Assembly (NCBI RefSeq): GCF_013761175.1
Contig: NZ_JACDUR010000002.1
Location: 310,001-374,000, forward strand
Reading direction: 5' to 3'
From: Nonomuraea soli
Lineage (GTDB): Bacteria; Actinomycetota; Actinomycetes; Streptosporangiales; Streptosporangiaceae
DNA length: 64,000 bases
A program made the translations under genes and the position numbers. Of the stretch, positions 29,129 to 38,900 are shown in pieces. Positions within the stretch are counted from its first letter, which is position 1. Every line of letters begins with the position of its first letter. The notes under the pieces were generated by a model that saw only the letters and a list, made by a program, of their open reading frames with translations, was not told the DNA's origin and did no database searches.

Positions 29129-32100
29129 TCAAGATCCGGAATTGACGGAGTCTGGGCGTGCCGGGTGGCGAGCTCCCTTACCGGGTGGCGGGTTCATCTG
29201 TCCGGTGTACGGCGGGCCACCGGCCATGGAGTCGTAGATGTCCAGAACGCGTTCGGCCGTCCTGGCGAAACGGGCGGGGTCGTTCCTGCGGAAAGCCCCG
29301 AAGCTGTCCAGGACGAACTCCACCTCGTCACGCGCCAGGCCGTAAAGGTGGAAATAGGCGGCGTCGAGCTCGCAGCGCAGCTCGAACCGCCGTTCCTCGT
29401 TCCAGCGGAACGGCGGCCCGTCATCCCCGAGATCGGCGGCGAAGGGCGCCATGTCCCAGGTGGTGTAGATCAGTTCGAGAACACGAGCGTTTATCCAGTC
29501 GCCGAGCGAGATCTCGGGCTGCCACGGCGCGGACGCCTCGTAGGCCTCCGGAGGCAACACAGGTAGCTGGTAGAGGTAGCCATAGGTGAGGTGGGTGCCA
29601 GCGATCTTCTGCCGTGTCACGTAGTCGAGCACGAGGGCGGAAAAGTTGGCATACAGGCACGCCGCCGCGTGAGGAGCCAAGGCGAGCGGGAATGTGTGAC
29701 CGATGCCAGCCTGCGGAATGAGCGCGGCGATCAAGGTGCGTTCGTCGGTTGCGCGGCAGATGTCGCGCCATCCGAGCAGCCAGCCACGATCCCACCGGTC
29801 ACCGAGTTTCTCCTCCACATCCGTTGCGGGCACCCAGTAGCGGGGCAGCACCACGCATTCCGGGTCGTCCTTGTCGGCCCGCCCGAGTCTGGGCAGGGTG
29901 CCCATCTTGGCCTGCTTGTCGCTCTGCCCCAAGTAGGTGCCCCACCGGTGGTCGTAGTGGTGGACCATTTTGGCTTCGTACAGGGGCAACATGTGCTCGC
30001 CGAGGCCTCGTACATAGTGATTTCCATCCAGCGCCCATCCCTCTCGCTCGAGATCGGCGGCGCGGTGGAATCGACTGGAGTCGTTGGCCATGTGGAACAT
30101 CGCTTGGAACGAAAGACGCCATGGGTTTGCGGGGCGGTCGCCCATACGCTCGTTCCTGATGAGAACCGGTACGCGCCGGTAGATGCCAAAAGTGATCCGG
30201 GCGTCCTGTGGGGAGCGAAACAGCGGCAGCGTACCGGTGTTCGGGTTGACCAGGAGGATCTCCTCTGGAGGAAGGACGAAGGAGCGGCTGTCAAGGTCGC
30301 TCATCCGGCGTGCGCCGAACGCCACCGTCGCTGCCTTGACCGGGATTCCGGAGATGGTGAGCAGGCAGAAGCGGAAGCTGTGGTGCACGTCCCTGCTGAG
30401 CAGGAACTCCTCGTTCTCGAACTCCAGGAACGACGACAGCGCGCGGCGCCGTACCAGATCGCCGAAGAACGGCGCGGTGGTGGCGTCGGTGGCGATGCCG
30501 GTCGGCAGCACCAGTCCCGCCGCACCGCCGGACGCGAGCAGATCGCGGGCGTTCTCCGCGAAGACCGCGTAGGTGTTGATGTCGCCGGCGCCGGTCTTCG
30601 GATAACGGCCGGAAGCACGCAGAAAGTGCGAGACACCGGCTGAGTATCGCAACGCCCTGACAAAGGCGTCGTGAAGCCCGCGGTCGAGGGGATCGGAGCT
30701 GCGTGCGAGCGCGTCGATCTTCTCCTTGCGCTCGGCCGCGTTACGAGCGGAGGCGATCTCCGGATCACGAACCGCGAACCACTCCTTCTCCTGCAGTTTC
30801 ACCCGCTCCCACGGGGGGTTGCCCAGAACACATGAGAACCCCCCGCCACCGTCGGCCGGGAAGATCTCAGGGAACTCCAGGTACCAGTGGAAGAAGCCGT
30901 ATGAGGAAGTCAGGGCGTCCACCAGCACAGCGGCTTCATGAGGCAGGGACTTGCCCCGTGAGATGTCGCTCAGCGCGGCATGGGTGAGAGCGTCGGGCGC
31001 TTCCTTTCCGCGCGGCCAGACGAAAGCCGCGCACCAGGCATCGGCCAGGAGCTTCTGCCTCCGGCGCTCCACATCGTCCTGCTCGAAGGCGCGCAACTCC
31101 AGGGTGCTCTGCCGGATCTTGGCCAGCGAGGCTCCGGGCGGTGGCATGATCTGCCGGATCCTGCCCGCCAGGTAGTCGTTGCGCACGCGGAACTCTTCGG
31201 TCAGGCCGAGGTCCAGCTCATCCTGGCCGCCATCGAGTGTCTGGCCTCCACGCTGGGTGGCGTTGCGCGCGCGGTGAGGTGCGACGAGGGCACCTTCATC
31301 GCCCGGCAGCTCTCTGAACGCCTCATCGGGCAACCCCTTCCTGATCAGGTCAGGAAACGCCCCCAGGAGGGAGTTGCCGGTCTTGATATGCCCGTCGAGG
31401 AAGGACAAGGGCAGGCCTGGCTCGGTGGACTCCATCCACAGCGACACCTTCGCCAGTTCGACCGCGAGCGGGTTGGCGTCCACGCCGTAGACACATCGGC
31501 CGACAATCCGCTGCATGGACCTGCGGACATACTCCGGTGCCGGTTCGGGCTCGTCGGTGTACATCGCCGCGTGACGCTTGGCGATGCGCCTGGCGGCGGC
31601 GACCAGGAAGTGCCCGGAACCGCAGGCCGGATCGCAGACCGTGACATCCAGGAAGACGTCGGGATCGTTGCCGCTTGTGTCGACCCTGTCCAGGATCGGA
31701 TCCAAGGCCGACTCCAGCAGCGACTCGATGAGCGCGACCGGAGTATAGAAAGAACCGGTGGTCTTTCGCTCATTGCCGGGCAGCCCGGCCAAGACGAACG
31801 CCCCGGTGTCCGGATCCACGTCCGGGCGCAGCTCCAAAAGTGACTCGTAGACGCTGCCCAGTTCCTCCGCCCCGAGGTTGCGGTAGTCGACGCTGATGTC
31901 TCTGCCGTGCTCCTCGGTCATCGAGAGGCTGCGCACTGCGGCGAGCAGGTCGCTGTTGGGCAGGTTGCAACAACGTACGAAGTCGGGGCCGAGCGGACCG
32001 TCGTCCGCTGTGAGGAACAGCCCGCCGAGGCCGGGCAGAGCCAGGCGCGGCTCACCGCCGTCCGCGCCGAGAGCGTCAAGCACTCTCACTACGGCTGGCC

Positions 32101-33103
32101 ATAGGTCGTCGTATCGGTCGCCCGGCCGAATGCGGGCGAGCTTGCGCAGCCGTGCGGAGGAGAAGTACCGCTCGTAGCGATCACGGCATCGCGCCTCCGC
32201 TCCGGGGACGAGCAGTGTGCCCCGATCCTCCGCCACGAAGATGAAAATGAGCTGGTAGACGAGGCGAAGAAGCTCCTGGCGGTAGTCCTCCAGCGACAAC
32301 CCGCCGGTCGCCAGGGCATGGTCCACGTCGGGATTGGCGGCACGGAAGGCAGTGCCCAGCCGTTCCATGGCTTCCTTGACTCCGGCGGCCAGCTTGCGAT
32401 GGAAGCGGATGCCGCTCTCGATCGCGTGCTCGCGCCAGCGTTCGAGATGGCAGTCGGCGGGAGTGGACGGCGCCCCGTCGGAGCGGGGCAGAGCCTCAAG
32501 CCGGGATTGGTGTACGAAGACGAAGAACGGGAGGAATTCGCTGAAGTCATCGCTGCCGAAGATCGACTCGAGGTCGAACTCGATGAACGCGGCGCCGGTG
32601 AGGGCGGTGGAGTCGCGCAGCAGGCGCAGGCGCCGCCCGTTGGACAGGATGCCCCACAGCAGGTCCGGTGAGCTGTTGAGCAGTTGCTGCATCACTGGCT
32701 GTGGAGCGCGGCGGCCGGGAATGACTCTCCGGTCGAGGTCGACATGCCAGCCGACGAGGTGGATGGGGATGTTGCGCCACTGATGGCTGATCGGCGGCCT
32801 ACCTGGCGCGGGCCTGCCGTACTCCAGTTCGACCAGCAGGGGGATGAGCCAGCGCTCCCGGGTCAGGCGGGTGCCGTCGTCGGAGCTCGGGAGCGTGTCG
32901 AGTTCGACGTGGAAGGCGGAGTAGGCGGCGCGCAGCCGCCGCCAGGTGCGGGCGGCCGCGTCACGCACACGGTCGGATCCCGCCAGGTGATAGTCGGCGG
33001 CGCGGGTGCCCGGCACGCCGGGATCAGGCTCGGCCAAGCCTACGCGGGCGAGCAGGTCGTTGGTGAACAGGCCGCCAGTGATCGTGGTGTGCGACAGCCT
33101 CAC
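29129..33103 (-). CDS. Large Eco57I-type N6-adenine DNA methyltransferase (DISARM DrmMI-like)
   Basis: A 1324-aa protein. SAM-binding motif I is CDPACGSGHFL (near residue 490), preceded by TGSFYTPVALIESLL; the catalytic motif IV is NPPW (near 761). The family methylates adenine at N6. The roughly 450-residue N-terminus and the 500-residue C-terminus probably include target recognition; no endonuclease motif was recognised. GTG 33103 overlaps the SNF2 gene stop. A 70-nt gap separates it from mcrB. Large methylases of this kind are the modification arm of class 1 DISARM and related systems. Confidence 0.86.
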   Translation of the reverse strand: MRLSHTTITGGLFTNDLLARVGLAEPDPGVPGTRAADYHLAGSDRVRDAAARTWRRLRAAYSAFHVELDTLPSSDDGTRLTRERWLIPLLVELEYGRPAPGRPPISHQWRNIPIHLVGWHVDLDRRVIPGRRAPQPVMQQLLNSSPDLLWGILSNGRRLRLLRDSTALTGAAFIEFDLESIFGSDDFSEFLPFFVFVHQSRLEALPRSDGAPSTPADCHLERWREHAIESGIRFHRKLAAGVKEAMERLGTAFRAANPDVDHALATGGLSLEDYRQELLRLVYQLIFIFVAEDRGTLLVPGAEARCRDRYERYFSSARLRKLARIRPGDRYDDLWPAVVRVLDALGADGGEPRLALPGLGGLFLTADDGPLGPDFVRCCNLPNSDLLAAVRSLSMTEEHGRDISVDYRNLGAEELGSVYESLLELRPDVDPDTGAFVLAGLPGNERKTTGSFYTPVALIESLLESALDPILDRVDTSGNDPDVFLDVTVCDPACGSGHFLVAAARRIAKRHAAMYTDEPEPAPEYVRRSMQRIVGRCVYGVDANPLAVELAKVSLWMESTEPGLPLSFLDGHIKTGNSLLGAFPDLIRKGLPDEAFRELPGDEGALVAPHRARNATQRGGQTLDGGQDELDLGLTEEFRVRNDYLAGRIRQIMPPPGASLAKIRQSTLELRAFEQDDVERRRQKLLADAWCAAFVWPRGKEAPDALTHAALSDISRGKSLPHEAAVLVDALTSSYGFFHWYLEFPEIFPADGGGGFSCVLGNPPWERVKLQEKEWFAVRDPEIASARNAAERKEKIDALARSSDPLDRGLHDAFVRALRYSAGVSHFLRASGRYPKTGAGDINTYAVFAENARDLLASGGAAGLVLPTGIATDATTAPFFGDLVRRRALSSFLEFENEEFLLSRDVHHSFRFCLLTISGIPVKAATVAFGARRMSDLDSRSFVLPPEEILLVNPNTGTLPLFRSPQDARITFGIYRRVPVLIRNERMGDRPANPWRLSFQAMFHMANDSSRFHRAADLEREGWALDGNHYVRGLGEHMLPLYEAKMVHHYDHRWGTYLGQSDKQAKMGTLPRLGRADKDDPECVVLPRYWVPATDVEEKLGDRWDRGWLLGWRDICRATDERTLIAALIPQAGIGHTFPLALAPHAAACLYANFSALVLDYVTRQKIAGTHLTYGYLYQLPVLPPEAYEASAPWQPEISLGDWINARVLELIYTTWDMAPFAADLGDDGPPFRWNEERRFELRCELDAAYFHLYGLARDEVEFVLDSFGAFRRNDPARFARTAERVLDIYDSMAGGPPYTGQMNPPPGKGARHPARPDSVNSGS

Positions 33104-35940
33104 CGGGCTCCTCCGGGCAGGTAGACGTACAGGCCGAGCACGTCGGCGGGCGCCTGGAAACGCACCGAAAGTCCCCTTATATAGGCGCTGGCCAACTTTC
33201 GCACCCTGCGATGCGCCGCCTCGAGTTCGTCCGCGAAGTCCGCGCCGAGCCGGTCAAGCTGGGGCTTGAGTTCGTCGAGTCCTGCCATGGCCCGCTCCAT
33301 CTGCTGCCTGACGATGCCCTCCAGGAGGTTGTCATCGGGCTTGGCGTTGAGCAAGGCGGCGGCCTCCTCCTCGGCGATCCGCTCACCGCCGCGAAAGCCG
33401 ACGACGCGAGCGTCCTCCGCGACGCGCGTCTCGCCTCCCGGCAGCGTCACGTGGAACCGATAACGGGCCAGTGCCACGATGGTGCGGCTGGACACAGCCG
33501 ACGTGACGATGACACCTGTCCTGCGGGCAGGCCGATCCCTGGCATCAAGCCGCGTGTCGAGCGCGGACTCCAGCACGTGCCGGGCGAGACCGGCGACGGC
33601 GGGGTCGGTGCGCACCAAGGCTCGCTGGCCGGGTCCGGCGGGTGGATGTGCGACGAAGCGTAGCGGCTGCACCGGCCCGGACGCGGACAACCCAAGCGCG
33701 AGCCGTACGCCCGGAGCGACCCCCAGCACATCGGCCGTGAACCCGCCGGTCTCCGGCTGATCGGCCACGTGCGCGCCGAGAGCGGTGAGTACTGAGCGGA
33801 CGAACCAGGCTATGTCGGTGCTGTCGCCCAATGCGGAACGCACGGCGGTCACCTCCGCGGCCACCTCCGTCAGGTCGATAGGCCGGTGGGCGTACAGCGT
33901 GCGCTGCTTGGACTCATGATCTGCACTGTCTCGCCAGAGCTGGTGGACATATGCGGACTCCTCCCATTCCTGGTGCAGTCGCTCGATGTCGGCGGACACG
34001 GTGAAATCCAGATCCAGGGTCGGCTGGTCGATCTCGTCCTGACCGAGAAGCAGACCTCTCAAAGCGGTGTCCATAACCTCGTCGGAGCGCTCGGGGACGG
34101 GAACCGCCACCCCCGTGGTCTCCCAGATCTTCCTGCTCTTACGGAGCAGCACCTTCAGGACGATGCTGTCGATGCCGTTGTCCTTGCCGTACAAAGTGAC
34201 CGTGCGGACCTCGTTCCTCGACTGTCCGAACCTGTCGACCCGGCCTTCGCGCTGCTCGTGGCGGGTCGGGTTCCAGGCCAGGTCATAGTGAATCACTGCC
34301 TGAAAGGCGTCCTGCAGGTTGACGCCCTCGGAAAGGCAATCGGTCGCCACCAGAACCCTGCGCCCGGAAGCGGCACCAAGACGGTCGACCCTGCCCTTGC
34401 GTTCGTCGAGGGGCAGCGCCCCAGTGACGAAGTCGACTCTCGCCTTGTCCTTGAACAGCGACGTGAGCTGGTCGTGAAGGTACTCGGCGGTGGCGATGTA
34501 GCGGCAGAAGACGATGGTGTCGTAGGCGGCCGTCATCAAGCCGCGAAGGTGCGTGACAAGGACGTCGAGTTTCTTGTCGTGACGGGGACCATGAAGCTTG
34601 TCGAAGCGGACGGCGAACTCCTCTCTGCGGGCACGCTGGTCCGCGGTGAGTTGCTCATCGTCCACGACAGCAGGAATCGCGTCGTCACTCCCGATGTCTT
34701 CGGTGTCGTCCGCGTCGAAGACGGTGGGGCGTCCAAGGGCATCGGCCTCCTGCACCGTCCGTGCCAGCTCGCCGGTGGCGCCGATATTGCGCAGGGTGCG
34801 GGCTGCGGCGGCGGGAGACGAGGCTACGGCACGCAGCAGACCCAGAGCCGTCCACCAGCGCGTGCGCGTGACGACCTCCCCACCTGAGGTGCGCACCGTT
34901 TCCCTGGCGTAGTCAAGGACCTGCTTGGCCACCTTGGCATACTCGCTCTGGAGGGGATAGGCCACCTCTTGGGTGAGCCGCTTGCGCGGAAAGCTGGTCT
35001 GCTCGTCCAGGAAACCCCGGATGTCATGACGGCGACGCTGGATGAAGTGTCTCGCCAGCTTGACGCGCTCTGCCTCCACGCTGAAGTCGGTGGCGGCGAG
35101 TTCGGGCTTGAGCAGGCCGAGAAGCTGGCGGAACGCCTCGTCTTTGCCGCTGTGAGGGGTCGCGGTCACCAACAGCAGGTGGCGTTCGGCGACCGCCGCA
35201 ACCTGCTGGAGCAAGTCGTAGCGTTGCTGGCGCTGCCTCCCCGCTCCCACGCAAGCGTGCGCTTCGTCGACGATGACGATCTCCGGGCACTTCTCCAGAA
35301 AGTAGGCGCGCCGGTTGCTGGATTTGATGTAGTCGATCGACACGACGGTGACCGGGTAGTGGTCAAAGAAATCGACGCCTGCGGGTTTGGCGCGCTCCAG
35401 CTTGGCCACCGTGGAGGGAAGCACGGCCACCGCCGGCATCGCGAACTTCTCCTGAAGTTCGTCGGCCCACTGTTGCGTGAGCGAAGGCGCACACAGCACG
35501 GCCAGACGCCTGGCGCTTCCCTGCTCGATCAGCTCCTTGGCGATCAACGCCGACTCGATCGTCTTGCCCACACCCACATCGTCGGCGATCAACAGGCGCA
35601 CAGGGTCCTGTCGCAGAGCGAGAAGCAGGGGAACCAACTGGTAGGCGCGCGGCTCCACGGCGATGGCGCCCAAACTGCGGAAGGGACCCGAGCTGCCGCG
35701 GAACCCGACGCGCAGCGCGGTGCGCAGCAGCGCGGCACTCTCGTAGTCTCCCAGATCGTCCTCGGCCACCGGATCGGGAAAGACGGCGGTCCGCACCTCG
35801 TCCGGGAAGAGCCCCACGGTGAACTGGGGGTCTCCGTTCAGCGGGCGGGCTATCACGAAATCCGGATCGCTCCCCGGAAGTACCACCCATTCGCGCGCAC
35901 GGGCTTTGACCAGCGAGCCTGGCGCCCACTGCCGGCTCAT
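33100..35940 (-). CDS. SNF2-family helicase (DISARM DrmD-like)
   Basis: A 946-aa superfamily-2 ATPase. Walker A is ADDVGVGKTIESALIA (near residue 140), Walker B IVIVDEAHAC, motif III LLLVTATPH. The second RecA lobe includes VLVATDCLSEGVNLQ, and motif VI is RHEQREGRVDRFGQ. The C-terminal 350 residues have no recognised fold. The ATG at 35940 overlaps the stop of the upstream helicase gene (ATGA), which fixes the start. It lies directly upstream of the methylase gene, as drmD and drmMI do in class 1 DISARM. Confidence 0.88.
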   Translation of the reverse strand: MSRQWAPGSLVKARAREWVVLPGSDPDFVIARPLNGDPQFTVGLFPDEVRTAVFPDPVAEDDLGDYESAALLRTALRVGFRGSSGPFRSLGAIAVEPRAYQLVPLLLALRQDPVRLLIADDVGVGKTIESALIAKELIEQGSARRLAVLCAPSLTQQWADELQEKFAMPAVAVLPSTVAKLERAKPAGVDFFDHYPVTVVSIDYIKSSNRRAYFLEKCPEIVIVDEAHACVGAGRQRQQRYDLLQQVAAVAERHLLLVTATPHSGKDEAFRQLLGLLKPELAATDFSVEAERVKLARHFIQRRRHDIRGFLDEQTSFPRKRLTQEVAYPLQSEYAKVAKQVLDYARETVRTSGGEVVTRTRWWTALGLLRAVASSPAAAARTLRNIGATGELARTVQEADALGRPTVFDADDTEDIGSDDAIPAVVDDEQLTADQRARREEFAVRFDKLHGPRHDKKLDVLVTHLRGLMTAAYDTIVFCRYIATAEYLHDQLTSLFKDKARVDFVTGALPLDERKGRVDRLGAASGRRVLVATDCLSEGVNLQDAFQAVIHYDLAWNPTRHEQREGRVDRFGQSRNEVRTVTLYGKDNGIDSIVLKVLLRKSRKIWETTGVAVPVPERSDEVMDTALRGLLLGQDEIDQPTLDLDFTVSADIERLHQEWEESAYVHQLWRDSADHESKQRTLYAHRPIDLTEVAAEVTAVRSALGDSTDIAWFVRSVLTALGAHVADQPETGGFTADVLGVAPGVRLALGLSASGPVQPLRFVAHPPAGPGQRALVRTDPAVAGLARHVLESALDTRLDARDRPARRTGVIVTSAVSSRTIVALARYRFHVTLPGGETRVAEDARVVGFRGGERIAEEEAAALLNAKPDDNLLEGIVRQQMERAMAGLDELKPQLDRLGADFADELEAAHRRVRKLASAYIRGLSVRFQAPADVLGLYVYLPGGAR

Positions 35941-38900
35941 CGGACATCCCTTCCCGAACCGAACACGTCCGGATGCCTTCTGGCGACCACGTTCCACTCC
36001 TCGTCGTATCTGAAGCGCACCACCAGCCACGCCTCGTCCATCAGCCGGTGCTCGGCAGCCCGATCTCTCTCCGCAACCGCTCGGTGGTCGTGGGCAGGAC
36101 CGTCTACGAAGACGGCCACCCGGCCCCCAGGCAAGCGGTAGATGAAGTCCGGTCGAGCCTTCGCGCCGGGGATCAGGTGCTGAGCGGCATCCGGCAAACG
36201 GTAGTCGTGTTTCTCGAGGAACGTGAGGAACTCCTGTTCCAATCCACTCTCACAGGCGGCACGCAACATATGCAGGTGAGCCGATGGATCCGGCACGTCC
36301 GCTCCGGCGGCTCTCACGCGGGAGCCGGCCAGCGCCGCCAGCTGATCGATGATGGCCAGCCGGTCGATAAGCAGATGGAACGGCTGGTTGGTGTAGGAGA
36401 GCAGACAGTCGTAGCAACCGCGTTCGCAGCGCTCCACGGCGCCCGGCGCTCTGTCAAGATCCTCCCGGGTGTCGGGATCCACATGGATGATCTCGAGTGC
36501 CTGGCGTGCGACGTCGGCGAGTAGACCTGGTTCCGCTTGTAGGCGGCGTAGCGCTCCAGCACCTCCCTCGGCGCTCTCCACGAACAACATGCGGCCCCTG
36601 CTCTCCGGATCGGGCAGGTCCTGACTCGTGAGTTCGGAGTCCTCCAACTGGAAGAGCGCTTCCATGCCGCGCTCCAGCGCGTAGCGCAGGGTGACCGCCT
36701 GTTCCTGGCGAACGGGCCCGGCCAGCCGCACAATCAGGATGTTTCGACGATCTTCGACGAAGGGGATGATCCGTTCGGGGCGACGCGCGTCGGCGACGGT
36801 GAGGGACTGATTGGGAAGCGCCACCTCACGCTGACGCACGCGGGTGTCGCTAAGCCACGAGCCGGTGGCGGCATCGAGCCAGAACCCCAAGGGCGCGTCC
36901 TTGCCCCGGTTGCGGCGGCCGAGGTTGATGATGCGGATCGTGGCGGTGTCGCCGTAGATCAGATCGCCCAACGGCGAGCCGTCGGTTCCCATGATCTGAC
37001 CGGCCAGCTTGCCGGACCTCTTGCCGTGACTGCTGAAGCGGTAGGTTGTGAGCAGCTCGAAGCCGCCGCGGCGCCGGTCCTCCTCGTCGGCGGAGATACG
37101 CGCACGCGGCTGGGTGAACACCGTCTGCATGGGCATCAGGAGCGGCAGCGTTGAGCCGAGAGCCGTACGGCAGTTCTGGCAGTGGCTGAGGTGGGAGGCA
37201 CGTTCGTGCCAATAGCCACAGGCGGAGCAGAGCCGGGCCTCCTCGGTCGCGATCGCCCCGGACTCATCGGCCGGCACCTGGACACGGGTGACCTCGAAAC
37301 GCTGGCCCTCGTGGTAAATGAGCGCATGCGGACCGAACTCACTCACGGCGACAAATCGAGGACGCTGGATGTACTCTCCGCGCCGGTTGCGCTCGGGCGG
37401 GATGAACGCGGCCAGCGGCAACCGCGGGAAGGAGTAACCGGGGAGGAAGCCCTCGGAGGCGAAGTAGCGGTAGGTGTAGAAGTCGCTGTAGATCTGCTCG
37501 CCTTCCTCATTAAGGAGCAGGCGAAGCTGGTTTTCCGCCTGGGCGCGACGGGCCTGGGCACGACGCTGCTCGTCGCGGCGGACGGAGGCGTCCAGCACGC
37601 GCCGATGCTGTTCCTCGCGATCCGCTCTGGCGTTGCGGTAGAGCGTGCGCCAGCGATCGCAGGCGTCGTCGAAGGAGCGTGAGGCGCGCCGGAGGACCTG
37701 TTGCGGCCAATCGTCATGCCACCAGGCGCTCTCCTCGACCTCGGGGATGTGGGCGAGGATCGCCTGAGCGCGTGCCAAAGCGCGTTGCCCAGCCGACTCG
37801 TCGGAGAGCTGCCCGGCAAGTTGATCGTGCATCGAAAGCCGTTCAAGATCGCCGAGATCGATGACCTCGGCCATGCTGCTCCCCAGACGTGCGCCCGTTT
37901 CGGCCAGCCAGATCGCGTGGAGATGAGAACGGAGCAGATCCTCGTTGGCCAGGTCCAGCCGCGGCGTGATCACCCGGCCCGAGACCATCCGTTCGGGACG
38001 GCGGAAGTAGTACTGGTCGTGAGACATACCGGTCGAGCAGTAAGTCGTCACCAGGGCCGGTTGACCGCTCCGCCCAGCACGACCGGACCGCTGGGCATAG
38101 TTCGCCGGCGTGGGCGGGACATTGCGCATGCCGACGGCGTTGAGAGTGGAGATGTCCACACCCAGTTCCATGGTGGGAGAGCAATACAGCAAAGGGAGCT
38201 GTCCGTCTCGGAAGGCACGTTCCCGTTCCTCGCGGTCCTCGGTGGCGACCTGCGCCGTATGCTCGGCGGCGAAGATCCCGGTGTAATCGCGAGCATGATC
38301 GCGATAGAGATCACGGAAGTAGGCGTTCACTCTCGCGCCGGTCCTGACCGTCTTGCGCAGCGGATCGAGCACGGCGCTGCCACCATCGCCCGCTCTCCAG
38401 ATCAGAGCCGATGCCTTCAAGCGATAGCCCCTAGGCGCCCCTGGCCGATACCGTGGGGCCTCGGAGAGCAGGCCCACATCGGTCAGTGTGATGAGAAGCC
38501 AGCTGATCATCATGTCGGCGTCGGCGGCGCGGATGGGGTGCGGCCAATGGGGGAACTCCCCGCTCCGACACAGGAACCGGCCGAAGGCCGAGCGGCCGGT
38601 GAGGAAAAGACCCGCCGCGCGCCGCCCCGGAGGAGCCGGCATGGCGTACGCTGTGCCGACGGCCGGTTCCTGGGAGTTCCTCGGAAGCGACCACGGCCCG
38701 CTCAATAGCTGGTCAGAGTCGTGCTGGAGGCGCTCGAAGCCTTCCTTGGTGAGGACCTCCACGTCGAGAGCGAGCGCGCGGCGGATCTCGTCGAGGAGGA
38801 TCCGGCAGACGCGTTCCCGATGCTCGGCCGTGTCGGAGCGGAGGGCAGGGTGTGCGCCCTCCCAGAACTCGGCCCGGGCGGCGACCTCGGCCAGGTCGCT